From Entonaema liquescens (Eukaryota; Ascomycota; Sordariomycetes; Xylariales; Xylariaceae), in contig CADCSX010000023.1 in NCBI GenBank assembly GCA_902805475.1, positions 2,542,001 to 2,606,000 of the forward strand: 64,000 bases of DNA. Reading direction: 5' to 3'. Position numbers and translations under genes: made by a program. Positions 22,483 to 33,551 of the stretch are shown here, piece after piece (the stretch's first letter is position 1; every line of letters starts with the position of its first letter). The notes under the pieces are model-generated. The model saw only the letters and a list, made by a program, of their open reading frames with translations, did no database searches and was not told the origin of the DNA.

Positions 22483-22790
22483 CTCTATAATTTTCTTTCT
22501 GGCAGCGGATCTAGAAACTAATTAAATGACAATACCCCTGTGCATTATGAGATAGGAAAAACTTTTCTAACCTACAAAACGCCTACGTAGGTAACTATGG
22601 GAGCCACTGGCTATGCGGACAAGATGCTCTACCAATCTTGACACCTAGTCGCTATCCTGCGCTAATATTCCATCGCTATTGCATAACGGAGCATGACCTC
22701 AGGAAAGATAAAACCCCAACTAGCAGATGCGCCCCTTTCATCGCGTCCCAACGCCGCTTATAGAAGTACACGATGAAGTGATATGCTCGC
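22483..22790. other. Convergent 3' intergenic segment
   Basis: Between HET gene 1 and the histidine phosphatase gene; no gene seen. Confidence 0.55.
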
Positions 22791-23705
22791 CTAGTTCTCC
22801 TCCTCCTCCTCCTCCGCCTCGACAGGAGTCCAGTCATCAGATCCGTCGGAATTTCCAACTTCCTCGAATCTGTCCGAGTCGTCGGATTCGTCGGTGCTCT
22901 CTTGTTGCGGTGACGGTTCAGTGCCCTCTACTCCTTGAAGCGCTACATGGTATTGTCTCACCCGATCTTCGGCGATGCTCCTAAGGGCCTGCACAACGGC
23001 CGAGCTCTCCAGGAGATTCATGGGGCGTTCACCCCGGTTATTGAGACTCTCCTCCGTCTCGACCAGTGGCAGGCCACGCGCATTGGGATTGGTGTCGAAC
23101 CGATATGACCGGACCTCCGTGTTTCTCCAACCCGTGTTGCGGGTTGTACTCACGCCCCGAAAATCCTGCGTAAGCCAGTGTGCGAATTCCCCGTGAGTTA
23201 CCACCACGATGTGCGTATCGCGGTGCCCAGACATGGCAGCTTCTATTGCCAGGCTCTGTATGTGAGCGCGTGCGGCCCGTGCCCGCGCCTCGACTTCACG
23301 CACCTTCGGTGCGTAGGGGGTATTCGAACCCTTGTGATACCAGTCTTCTCCAAGCAAGCTCATATCCAAATGATGGTTTTGGGCGACAAAATATCTAGCG
23401 AGCTCACTCTTGGGTACCCCCGTGCTGCTGGACGAGGCGTTGATCTCCTGTAGGTCGGGAAGCAGTTGGACCTTGATTCCCGGGTGTACTGTTGGGATAA
23501 TCCCTATAACCGCAGTGGAGATGGCCCGTTTTAAGGGAGATGATACAACATGAGTGACCCTGGAACCAAAGGGAAAATTGCGTTCTAGAAGAACGCTTTC
23601 TATCTCACCCTGGTGACTCAGCTCAGGGTCTCTAATATGACCGCCGTAGATGTTGTGTAAGGCTTCGGCATGCCGGACGACGTGAATCACGGGCGCCACC
23701 ATCAT
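22791..23705 (-). CDS. Histidine phosphatase (phosphoglycerate-mutase-like) family protein
   Basis: Intronless, 304 aa. Branch-1 histidine phosphatase fold: the phospho-accepting His is in VVRHAEALHN (the usual RHG is RHA here, common in fungal homologues), Arg in SSPLKRAISTA, Glu in LQEIN, and the second catalytic His in VVVTHGEFAHWL. These proteins remove phosphate from metabolites or proteins; the substrate is unknown. The C-terminal tail is acidic, ending in five consecutive Glu from a (CTC)n-type tract. A palindromic CCTATTTAAAGG box lies about 112 nt upstream. Confidence 0.88.
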   Translation of the reverse strand: MMVAPVIHVVRHAEALHNIYGGHIRDPELSHQGEIESVLLERNFPFGSRVTHVVSSPLKRAISTAVIGIIPTVHPGIKVQLLPDLQEINASSSSTGVPKSELARYFVAQNHHLDMSLLGEDWYHKGSNTPYAPKVREVEARARAARAHIQSLAIEAAMSGHRDTHIVVVTHGEFAHWLTQDFRGVSTTRNTGWRNTEVRSYRFDTNPNARGLPLVETEESLNNRGERPMNLLESSAVVQALRSIAEDRVRQYHVALQGVEGTEPSPQQESTDESDDSDRFEEVGNSDGSDDWTPVEAEEEEEEN

Positions 23706-23815
23706 GGGCGCTATCCTGATTAGGAGGTGTTCGTACCGTCAGGTGATTTTCTCAAGGATGGGTGTTTCTTAAGGATAGATAGTAATATCTTGTGTTTCTA
23801 TCTATGAACATTTGC

Positions 23816-23827
23816 CCTTTAAATAGG
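23816..23827 (-). promoter_or_regulatory. TATA box of the histidine phosphatase gene
   Basis: CCTATTTAAAGG, near-palindromic, 112 nt upstream of the ATG at 23705. Confidence 0.5.
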
Positions 23828-24942
23828 GGCGTTCGAATAGACGTGTTCTCTGTAAAGATCCTGTCGGCAGAGGAATCCGTACCAGCGCACGGTAATATGA
23901 ATCTTGGGGAAACAAGATTGCTGTGAGCAAACCTATTGCACGAAACATGACGACGGGCCAGTTTAATATAAATGCCTTAGGTCCAAGTGCCTTAGATCCA
24001 AGTGCCAAAGATTAAAGGGGGTGTGGTAGTGCTGATTGAAACAGTCGGTAGGTTCGAGTTATAGCGCGTATGATCTTTCTTATAGACTCGAGGTATTTCG
24101 GGTAATGCCGAGAATAGGCACAAATAGGCACACTGGTGGTGCCTGGGAAGTGTCAGCTTCCTCTTTGTCGGTCATGGCAACAAGCGTAACCGACGGCACC
24201 ATCCAAACACCTAGGTATGTAGTTGCATTGGATAAAGTTGATTGGTGGAGCACTGACAATGAAAATTAGTAAACAGTTCGTTCTTAGACGTTAGCCCGTT
24301 CCATCTACTGCTACAGTGCGCGAGGTCGTACATCTTATAGTTGAATATCTTACAGCCACATTCGCGGACATATAGGTATTTCCCCTTTCTAACTGCATAT
24401 AGTTATTGATTGATTTACCCTCCATATCCTTGTAAAAGATATATGCTAGATAGAGCAAGACTTAACGAGGTAGGCGATATAGCGATAGTGTAGCTATGAT
24501 CGAAATCTCCCCTAAGCACTGTGTCAAATGCCACCCGAGCATTATCTTATACTTAATGTATCATACACACGATTTAGTTCGAACTTAATTGAAGTTCTCT
24601 CATTTTACTCTCTATATTTAGCTCCTCAACGACGCTTGTGGCAAAACCACAAAACCCGCTTTGGCTCTACCAGATGTTCAGAGCGTACCGTGATATAGGA
24701 GAACCGCCTACTTAATACCATATGGTAACCTGCGTTTAATAGAAATTTCAACTCTGAAATCAATAGTGATCACCTTGGCTTATTCTCGATTCGTTCAAGA
24801 TGCATCATTACCCAAGGTAGTTTGCGAAGAGCGAACGATACATATTAATATACTAATATGATGCTGCTCTATCAAATATTAGACCTTGTATTCCTCATAT
24901 CCCGTCATCCCGTCATCTTGACCCCAGCCGCTATACCATATC

Positions 24943-24973
24943 TGTGCCCCTGTGCCCCTGTGCCCCTGTCCCC
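24943..24973. repeat. TGTGCCCC tandem repeat (about 3.5 units)
   Basis: Three exact 8-nt TGTGCCCC units followed by a degenerate fourth. Confidence 0.8.
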
Positions 24974-25010
24974 AACCCAACGGGAGAGGACGTTAAGGTT
25001 GTCTCACAGA

Positions 25011-26216
25011 TTAGGTCATAGTACCCTCAGGGGCCCCTCCAGCACGTACGCTAGAATGACTCTCCAAAACTCCCCTTCGCGTCACAGGCCCCGGGAGTGT
25101 TTCTTTCTCGTTCTCTGAGTGTCTTTTCCTCCAATTTGCTCTGCCCGTGAACACTAGGTCTGAGCTCTCCGAAGCTTCTTTTGGCACGAACGCAGCCCCT
25201 CGATTCAGGGGGATGTGGTTAATGCGCCAATCCCAAACGCTCGCATATACCGTGCGATATGATGAGACCGCAAAGACGATGCCTATGATAACGCCTGCAA
25301 GGATATCATACCAGTTGTGAGATCCGTCGACTGACAGGGATCCGCAAATCAGAGCGGCTCCTAAGATGGGACAATAGACTAGGACAAGCTTCCACATTGA
25401 GGGATGATAGTTTGCGAATACCTTTAGTTTCGCATTTAGGTATAGGAAAAGGTAAACACCCGCCGCAGTTGAACTAGTAGAATGACCGCTTGGAAAGCTT
25501 TGCATAGCATTCCATAAGGGCCGTCCCTGCTCAGCTGTGCAGATTTCCGAAGTATACATGTATTGTTTGTAGCCAACGGCATTTAACCCTGTCACATTAA
25601 TGCTCGGATCGTTGGCGAGATCAGGGTTGGGCTGACACACGTCGTAGAAATTTGGCCTGAGACCGCCGACAAGCCATTTGATCGTGACTTGGAATGCGGA
25701 CGACGTCTCGAGGGCATATATACAGCCGATAATAGCGTTATTGAGATCCCAGAAGTTTTGGATGCGTATTTGAATAACCAAGAAGGTAAAAAGGGGAAAA
25801 ATAATTACGATGACTGTATCCATCCAAGAGGAAATGAGTTGAGGGCGGTATGGATACGCAAATTGCGGATAAACGACCTCGCCAGTGTCTTCGTTGGTGA
25901 TTGGGTTGATTATCGTCAGAGGGAACGTTCGTAAGGTGACGGGACGAAGAAGGTAAACCTATGCGATATCGTTATGCTATGCTAAATGCAATAGAGCAAA
26001 AGCTATACTTACTCCGAAAGCAACTACACCAAGAAGAAGCATAGTGACGATGTCCGGCCAAGTAACCCTCAACCACAAGCCAAACGAAGGTCGTTTTTCA
26101 ATAGAGTATGCTATCTTAGGTTGCGAATTCCACCATTCCTGGATTTTGTTCGTCTTTGGTGGGTTTCGAGTAGGACGCCTGCGAGAGATTCTTCTGCCTC
26201 CTACGTACGGGTCCAT
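25011..26216 (-). CDS. PAP2-superfamily phosphatase, lipid phosphate phosphatase-like membrane protein
   Basis: 383 aa with several membrane spans (for example VTMLLLGVVAFG, VIVIIFPLFTFLVI, PILGAALICGSL). Family members dephosphorylate phosphatidate and diacylglycerol pyrophosphate (Dpp1/Lpp1-like). Motif 1 KWLVGGLRP is at residues 162-170 and motif 2 PSGH at 224-227. Motif 3 reads S-L-x5-H-x3-D (His 282, Asp 286), with Leu 276 where the family usually has Arg. One 54-nt intron at 25959..26012 (GTAAGT...ATAG) joins in phase 0. I start at 26216 because the frame upstream has only non-ATG codons. The family is sure; activity is less so given motif 3. Confidence 0.88.
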
Positions 26217-27146
26217 TGGATGAAGACACAAAGACAAGAGAACGATAGTATGTCTAACTCAAGCATAGACCAAATAATCGCTGCTAGCAAAGTCAGCAGC
26301 CTACGAAGATCCAAGCTGATGAATTAACAGGAGGCGATTCTCTTTTAATTGCGCCGAGCGCGTAGCTAAATATTCACGAATAAATGCATCCAAAGGCCCG
26401 TTGAAGAGCAGTTGCTTCTACTTTATAAAACTGATACGGATGGATTGGCATTGCGATCAACTGAAGCTGCCAATCTTGGGATGATTAGCACCATAACTCT
26501 TTCTCTAAGATATAGTTCAAGTAACATATAACTTCCTTACTGATGGACTACTGGTCTTGCACTCTTAAAAAGTTAAGCTTCCCCCTATTTATTCTTTGCT
26601 ACCATTTAATGAGAAATCTTTTGTTACATACTAATACTTGGCTTAGTTACATATCAACCTGCTCTATCTTCAATATCTTCGAAGATGTTATCTATCTTGA
26701 TTATTAACTCAGACAGAGCTTTAGTAAAGGTTACTGTTAAAATTTAGAAGACTATCCTATATTATTTGCAACACATCTTCTAAATTCAGGTATTCTTGAT
26801 GAAAAGTCTAAGTGGGTCTTTCATTCTGCTTCCTCCAAACTACTGTTCCTCCTGTTCCTCGGTTATATCAATCATCTTATCAAAGCTGAACAATCCCAAC
26901 TGCAGATCATATCTAAATCCCGCATATAATAAGGGTATCGTAATCTTCAAAGAGCATAAACCTTATCTTACTATCTAGTTATGATGGGGTAACGAAGCTT
27001 AGACCCAGCCACTTCTGTTAAATCCGAGGAGATAACGATTTTAGTCACACCTCATATCTCCGATTACATGTTATGTTTGACTCTTAACTTGTGTCTAAAG
27101 ACTCAAACCTATTCGTGGAAACTAAATTGACGTTAGAGTTGTTAAA
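26217..27146. other. Intergenic, possibly with a decayed element
   Basis: About 930 nt, AT-rich. A minus-strand segment around 26640-26720 reads a coding-like string (KALSELIIKIDNIFEDIEDR) before a stop, and neighbouring frames carry many TAG/TAA codons, as in a decayed transposable element. No family can be named. Confidence 0.35.
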
Positions 27147-28036
27147 ATGTTAGCTTATAACATATTTTGGGTACTTGTCTTCAGCAGCTTGGGATATGCT
27201 GTTCCAGTAAGTCCCATGATCCCAAATACACATCAGGCCTCGTTTGTACTAAGCACCGTATATAGTATTCTAGCAAACTGCACAAGAAAACAGCACTCGT
27301 TATCATCGACGTACAGAATGATTTTATCAATGGCTCTTTAGCTAATTCACGAGCTCCTGCTATTTTACCAAAGATCTATCAACTCCTGGATGATCATGAG
27401 TGGCCTTTCGTTGTCGCTTCCCAGGGTAATGTGCACTGTCAAACGGGAATCGATTCCTAGTCTAACATTTCTCTAGACTGGCATCCTAAGGGACATGTCT
27501 CATTCTTCTCAAGCCACCCGGGAAAAGCCTCCGGGGACACTGTGAACGATAGCTTCGTAGACACCCCTACGAAGACCGAGACGCAGATGTTATACGCAGA
27601 CCACTGTATCCCAGAAACTTGGGGCGCCGAAATAGAGCATGGTGTTCAGACACGGCTGCACTCGCTCGAGGGCTATCGCGCTCCCGTCAATTACATCAAG
27701 AAAGCGCAGGACCACTCAGTCGACTCATATTCGGCTTTCGCCGACAACCAGTATCACCGTTTCACCACTCTACACTCCGAATTGACTTTACATAGGATTG
27801 AGACTCTGATTGTAACAGGGCTCGTGACTAGTGCATGTGTCCGGGGTACGAGTATTGATGGAATTAAGCTGGGATACGAAGTCGTGCTCATAGAGGATGC
27901 CACAGAATCTTTCAGTGCCGAGGATAAGGCCGCGGCTATTCAGGAGCTGAAGGGTTGGGGTGTGCAGGTTTTGAACCTGACAGATTGGGAGGGCGCAAAC
28001 CCTACGCCGGTAAAATCTAGGACGAGGGAGTTGTAA
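27147..28036 (+). CDS. Nicotinamidase-like cysteine hydrolase (isochorismatase fold) with signal peptide
   Basis: 259 aa, three exons (introns 27207..27265 and 27426..27476). The catalytic triad of nicotinamidases is visible: Asp 35 in VIIDVQNDF, Lys in IKKAQD (148/149) and Cys 194 in VTSACVRGT. Metal-site residues are in DWHPKGHVSF, and the family segments ADHCIPETWGAE and DSYSAF are kept, favouring nicotinamide or pyrazinamide deamidation over isochorismate hydrolysis. Exon 1 encodes a hydrophobic leader (MLAYNIFWVLVFSSLGYA), suggesting export, unusual for NAD-salvage enzymes. The first acceptor was chosen by phase (TATAG|TAT); a later AAG acceptor would delete seven residues but keep the leader. 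Secretion is inferred. Confidence 0.85.
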
Positions 28037-28512
28037 GCCGTACATATTAACGTATGGCGTGGCTTAGCTCAGTTTGCAATGTCTGAAGTCTCCATAATGA
28101 GAGGCGCTTGTGATAGTGAAGAAGAAGCATCTAAAAAAGAAATAGGGAAGAGCGCATCAAAACCATAGGTGCGAGTGTTAATGGTTCTAGTAATGAAAAG
28201 GGGGCGGGGTGAAGAGGGGAGGTAAGGAGTTGATCGCGAATGAATCATACTGACTGGTGTGAACATAGGTCCTGGACTGGGTTGATGAGCTAATGAACGT
28301 TTTAAGTGCACTCAAAGAGATCAAGTAAAGGAACAAATATGACCAGATAACCCTTATTTCGTACCTCCATCTAATTTCAAATTGGATGTTGCGTAGCTCC
28401 TCAAACCAAGCAGCGACGCCTCAAATGAGCGAAATAGTTCCCATGCCAGAGGTTATAAGACCTTAAGCATATAGTCTCTTATTAAGACCTCCCGTGACTC
28501 GTTGCCACCGAG
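28037..28512. other. Convergent 3' intergenic segment
   Basis: No gene seen between the nicotinamidase-like gene and the membrane protein gene. Confidence 0.55.
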
Positions 28513-29639
28513 CTACATGAATCTACGAGCAATGACAACTTCCACGAATCCAACAAGACCTATGACATTAGCTACCAAGAAGAAAAGCAGAAAGAGCTTG
28601 ATATGTAGCATATACAGCCTGAACCACGAGGCGCGCGTCATGGACCTCAAGGCCTCAAGCGTAGAGATATACTCCTTGCCCTCGGACTTCCGTAGAGCGA
28701 ACACTGGGTCAAGTGAGATAATCGGTCGATCTTCTTCGGAGAGAAGGGAAGTTTGTACGCGAACCAAGACGGCGTCGATGGGGATAATGACCAGGAGTGT
28801 GAAGACTAGTTGAAAGATCACGAGTAGCGAGAAGGATAAAATATCATATACGCCGTCGAAGATCATAGTGCCAATCATACTACGGATAAATATCTTAGAG
28901 ATTATCAGCGAACCTTCTGCGGCGGCGCAGAAAACTACGGTGGGAATGACGGTCGCGCGGAATACAAGACGGAACGGTAGTAGACGGCGCCAGAATGGCT
29001 TCGTACTATTCTCCAAGATGATGCTGTGTGTCCATGCCGTGTGGAGCTGCACAAGCAATAGAGACGGAATGATCGTGGAGACTATTCCGGGCATAAACGG
29101 GATTAAAAGGAGAAGATGTTTAACCAGAATGCCAATAAGGGCGTAGGCCACGAGACAGGCAAACCCTCGGAAAAGGGACTTCTTGCCGCTAATAGAAAGC
29201 AGAAGGCGATACGTAGAAAGAAGACCAGAAGTGACAGGCCGCGCTGACTCAGTATGCTCTGTATCGGCCGAGTCGTTAGGGCTCTCGGCTTCCTCATCGA
29301 CCACCTCGCCGGGTACTTGAGTATAAGATTCAGGAGTATCGCTTTCGACGATAGCTAGGGATGGGAAGACACGTCCCGCAACGTAGGAAAACTGCAACAA
29401 ATGGTAAGAGAATATTTGCATACGACGTTATCGGGGCTACATACTGCGACGACAAACAAAATGACTATGGCAATCTGTATCCCTCCAATGATTTGAAAAG
29501 CAGTTAATTGCCTCTCGCTAGGCTCCTTGGCACGAGCCACTAAGAGCCCAATAGATCGTTTAGAAAGGGATATGCCAACCACATTTCCTTTGGCGATGCG
29601 CCTGATTACAGCCGGCCACAAGCCGTGAATAGCGCTCAT
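28513..29639 (-). CDS. Fungal multi-span membrane protein of unknown function
   Basis: 357 aa, two exons (intron 29392..29444, GTATGT...GCAG, phase 0). It has about five hydrophobic spans: one near residues 50-66 in exon 1, then LLLLIPFMPGIVSTIIPSLLL, VIPTVVFCAAAEGSLII, LSFSLLVIFQLVFTLLVIIPI and LFLLFFLVANVIGLVGFV. A Glu/Asp/Ser-rich cytosolic loop follows the first span. It resembles conserved fungal proteins that databases often mislabel 'ubiquitin carrier protein'; the shared pieces are the WTH...FWRRL region and a loop with VRVQTSLLSEED. There is no ubiquitin-related motif here. Function unknown. Confidence 0.75.
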
Positions 29640-30120
29640 GATGCTAGTCGTTCGAATAATAATATTGAGGGTAAAGTAAACTAACAGATAACGGTTAGAT
29701 CAGGATAATTGAAGGAAGAAGCTCTAGAATGGAGGTGCTATTGATTCCTTATGTAATTGATCGGAAGGCTATGATGAAAGCTGATGCCTAGAGCTTTACC
29801 ATAAATGGACCATGTCCGGCATGAGAGGGCAAGCTCCTAAGATGTATCATGTTCTCTGGTTTGATTGGAGACACCGACATTGAACACATCAGACGTCAAA
29901 AGGATATAACGGAGTGCCTTAGGCAGATTCGAAATGCCTCACAAATCAAATATTAGAATCAATGTGTTATACTTATTTCCTTTTTCATTAGGATGATGTC
30001 AGTAGCAATGACCGTATCGAAGGATTAGATACCTTCGAAGAAGAGGATTCGCCGTTTCTGACAAGCTGACAAGGTTGCATCGAGTGTATGATTCGATTCA
30101 TCAAATCCAACCTATCAAAA
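29640..30120. other. Intergenic, no gene seen
   Basis: Promoter of the membrane protein gene and 3' flank of the SelO gene. Confidence 0.5.
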
Positions 30121-32100
30121 CTAAGAGCTGCAGCTACACTGCATAGCTCGTCCCAGTCTTGGTACATCACTTGTCCATCGCGTCTCTTCATCTATATCGC
30201 CCTTATATTCCTTGCCGTCGAATGTGCGACCGGCCCAGCTCTCCTCAAACGGGTGCAGAGCCATATGCATAATTCTATCTAGAACGTCTCTTTCATTGTC
30301 CTTCTCAACACGCTTAATGACTTCATCGAGGATCCAGCCTCGGGGAACGAAGTTGGGGTTAACCTTCTTCATCGCGCGCATTCTTTCTTTATCTTGCTCG
30401 TCGGAGATGGTCTGTCCATCCCCCCAGTCTTCGAGGATACGCTGCCGCCATTTATCTAGCCACTCGCCGACTCTCTTGCGGCCCTCAGCTTCTCCGCCGG
30501 CACCCGTCACGCCGTCGCTATAAAAGAAAGCGCTCGCTCTGTCCTGTCGAGCTTCCTCCGTTTCCAACTCGTCAACTTTGACTAAGCTTAAGCGGCGGAA
30601 GAAAAGGTTAAAGTCCAGCTCTAGTGATTCCATAGTATCTAGAATACTGCTGAATAAGTCGTCGAAGTCACTATCCTTGTAGGTCTTCAATCCAAATCTA
30701 GCTGTCATAACCTTCTTGTACTCGTCAAGAAACACAGCTTTGTATTCCTCGCCGACTTGCATGATGATCTTTTCTGCTCTCTCAATGATTCCATTCGCCT
30801 CTTCTTCCTTTACGCCGTCTTCAACGAACTTGGGATCGTCTACTTGTGACCCAGCACCAATCGACTCGCCAAGCGCTTCACCCAAGCGTACCAAGTTCCA
30901 CCATATTATGCTTGGCTGATTGCGGTAACTATACCGCAGCATAAAGTCATCGTGGTTAGGAGTGTAGTTGGGATCGAAGTTGTCCATGAATGCAAAAGGA
31001 CCGAAGTCGATACTCAGGCCGAAAAGGGAGGTATTGTCCGTATTCAATACGCCATTCATAAACCCGTAAGCTTGCCACTTAGCAACGGTGAGTGCATTGC
31101 GTCGCACGATTTCCCGATACAAGCGCGTGAATCGGTTTTCTGCAGATTCGGACGGCCCCTCAATTACATCCGCTGGAATGTTACGCTTAGGAGGAGCCGA
31201 TTCCTTCGGCTTGTCAGGGTCTTCAAGACGGCCCGGTAATGTCTCCCAGCCGCCGAATACATCCTCGGCAACATATGTTGCAAGTTTACGAATCAGATCT
31301 CTATCACCCCGTGCCCTTAGGAGATCGAAGTTACCAATTCTCAGCCAGGACTGGGCGAACCTCGCCACAATAGCACCAGGTTCAATTGTTTCTCGTCGTA
31401 CCTTAACTTCCGGAAGTAGCGTCAAGCTAAGAGCCCTCGTAGATGGGATGCCGAGCGCATTCAATGCTTCGCTAACAACGAACTCGCGTATGCTACTCCG
31501 GAGAACAGCTTTCCCGTCTGCGAAGCGACTGTATGGCGTCAATCCTGCGCCTTTCAATTGTAGCTCGTAGCGTACTCCGGTATTCGGATTCGTTGTCTCG
31601 AACAGCGATATAGCACGTCCATCACCGAGTTGGCTTGCCCATTGTCCAAACTGAAAGCCACCATAGCATTGCGCCCATGGATAACCCCCTTCAAGCTTCT
31701 CCTCATCCCATCCCTGTAATTTATTGCCTGCCACTGTTTGCACGAAATCCTCGGTTTTCTCATCGCCTTCCTTAATGCCGAGGTCGCGCATAGCCGCTGG
31801 ACTAACAGCTAGAAGCTCGGGTCTCTCGACGGTCTGCGGGCGTACCCATGTGAACAAGGCGTCGCGAACCTGTCGGGGAACGATCTGATCGCGGGGTGTC
31901 TTATGCGAATCGGCTGGTGTCGGAAACACGGAGTCAGGTGGAAGTTTCGAAGTGAAGGTCCACGACTTTGGTATATCATTTATAGATGATGCCGTAGCGT
32001 TAGCCGCGTGCGTTGTCGCGCCATTCGTCGAGAATTGGGACGCCATCTGCGCCAATCGCAATTGTGGTAGACTTCGATGAAGGATGCGATGGAAAAGCAT
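30121..32100 (-). CDS. fmp40: SelO/Fmp40-family mitochondrial protein AMPylase
   Basis: 659 aa, intronless. SelO pseudokinases transfer AMP from ATP to Ser/Thr/Tyr of mitochondrial proteins and act in oxidative-stress responses. An Arg-rich N-terminus (MLFHRILHRSLPQLRLAQ) looks like a mitochondrial presequence. The domain carries the family segments QLKGAGLTPYSRFADGKAVL, REFVVSEALNALGIPSTRAL, NGVLNTDNTSLFGLSIDFGP (metal and ATP binding, DFG-like) and YRNQPSIIWWNL. The C-terminus ends QCSCSS, with Cys at the place where animal orthologues use selenocysteine near the end. Length and ending match fungal orthologues. Confidence 0.95.
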   Translation of the reverse strand: MLFHRILHRSLPQLRLAQMASQFSTNGATTHAANATASSINDIPKSWTFTSKLPPDSVFPTPADSHKTPRDQIVPRQVRDALFTWVRPQTVERPELLAVSPAAMRDLGIKEGDEKTEDFVQTVAGNKLQGWDEEKLEGGYPWAQCYGGFQFGQWASQLGDGRAISLFETTNPNTGVRYELQLKGAGLTPYSRFADGKAVLRSSIREFVVSEALNALGIPSTRALSLTLLPEVKVRRETIEPGAIVARFAQSWLRIGNFDLLRARGDRDLIRKLATYVAEDVFGGWETLPGRLEDPDKPKESAPPKRNIPADVIEGPSESAENRFTRLYREIVRRNALTVAKWQAYGFMNGVLNTDNTSLFGLSIDFGPFAFMDNFDPNYTPNHDDFMLRYSYRNQPSIIWWNLVRLGEALGESIGAGSQVDDPKFVEDGVKEEEANGIIERAEKIIMQVGEEYKAVFLDEYKKVMTARFGLKTYKDSDFDDLFSSILDTMESLELDFNLFFRRLSLVKVDELETEEARQDRASAFFYSDGVTGAGGEAEGRKRVGEWLDKWRQRILEDWGDGQTISDEQDKERMRAMKKVNPNFVPRGWILDEVIKRVEKDNERDVLDRIMHMALHPFEESWAGRTFDGKEYKGDIDEETRWTSDVPRLGRAMQCSCSS

Positions 32101-32724
32101 ATAGAAGAAGGCTTCCCCAGGCCGAAATGTATTATGACTTAGGAGGTATATAAAAATACAACGCAGTGAACATAGACCAGAAGAAAAATGTAAATGTCAT
32201 TTAAAATTATGTAAATGGGCAGAAAGGTGAAAGGGCGATGAAGCATTAATGCGGTAATACATTGACGACTTCGATGATGCTTAACCTATGAAAGTGGCAA
32301 TCTGAGAGATTACGTCAATCCCTTTAGCTGAATTAACCACTGTTACTTCAGACTCCACTTCTAAACGATGATATGCATATACCAAGGTGTTAGGTATTTA
32401 TCTCCGACGAATGCTGTAAATGTATAGCAGTCGTGATGACAATTCATAAGTCGACTATCACTAGAATGAGAAGAACCAAGGTGATACTGAATCTAGACTA
32501 AAGCACTATAGCCCATAAATATACTAGGTAGAATAGTCGAGCCAAAATATAAAAGAAAAGTGTGATACTCTTGGCATTATAATGAGAGAGAAGGCCCGAA
32601 GAATTTCAGCACTTGTATCCAAGTTCAGAGTCTTTTTATCGAGGGTTGGTTTATACCCCTTATATTGGGCTGGGCACCTAACAAGCGCCAAATTTCCTGG
32701 TTTTCCCGACCAAACCAAGCGGTA
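32101..32724. other. Intergenic, no gene seen
   Basis: Upstream of the SelO gene, up to the left target-site duplication of the hAT-like element. Confidence 0.5.
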
Positions 32725-32732
32725 AACTAAAT

Positions 32733-32782
32733 GAGTGATGCTATTTCAAGATTACCTTGCCGGACCTACAATGCAAATTACC
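32733..32782 (+). repeat. Left terminal inverted repeat of the hAT-like element
   Basis: Starts GAGTGATGC and matches the reverse complement of the right end with two transition differences over about 50 bp. Confidence 0.85.
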
Positions 32783-33501
32783 CCACCGAACACTTGTAAG
32801 TAACTGGCAACTAAAATTATTAGTAAAATGATATAGCTCCACAACCCTCTTAAATCTCACAATATAAACAATAAAAAATAAACATTACGAAAACGCTACG
32901 TTTTTATTTTCATATTTAAAAAAAGATAAAAATAAATGTTATAAATAACGTTAAAATTTATTTTAAATTTATATTTATATATAAAATTAATTATATTTAA
33001 ATATTTAACGTCGTTAATAATATACGTAACACGTATTATTTCGTTATTTAATAATATTTTATTTAATTTATATATAATATTTACGAAAATAATACCATTA
33101 AATACGTTTAATTACATTAATTAAATATATATAAATAACTTTTATTAAAAACGTTAATATCGTAAAAAAATAATATAAAAATATTTTTATTTATAAATTA
33201 ATATAATTTTATTTATAAATTATTAATTTTTATTTAAAAATTATTAACGTTTATTTGTAAATTATTATTTTTTAATTATAAATTATTTTTAAAATAATTT
33301 TATAAAATATAATCGCATTTTTTTAAAATTAAAATTAATTAATTAATTAAAATTTAAATAATAAAAATATCTTAAAATAAATATAAATATTTATTATTAT
33401 AATTAAAAAATATTAAATTTAACTTAAGGTAATAAAGTAGAATTGTACAATTGTTAGTTTACGATAATATTTGTACGCAACTGCTGGCAGTTGTAATTCC
33501 A

Positions 33502-33551
33502 AGTAATCTGCATTGTAAGTCCGGCAAGGTAATCTTGAAATAGCATCACTC
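33502..33551 (-). repeat. Right terminal inverted repeat of the hAT-like element
   Basis: Reverse complement begins GAGTGATGC; followed directly by the second AACTAAAT copy. Confidence 0.85.

Larger units (their letters stand above)
23706..25010. other. Intergenic, no gene seen
   Basis: Promoter of the histidine phosphatase on the left and the 3' flank of the PAP2 gene on the right. The only notable feature is a short TGTGCCCC tandem tract near 24943. Confidence 0.5.

Noticed and set aside
26640..26720. Retrotransposon remnant (minus-strand KALSELIIKIDN-like string)
   Set aside because: Too short and too many stops around it to name a family; mentioned only as a possible decayed element.
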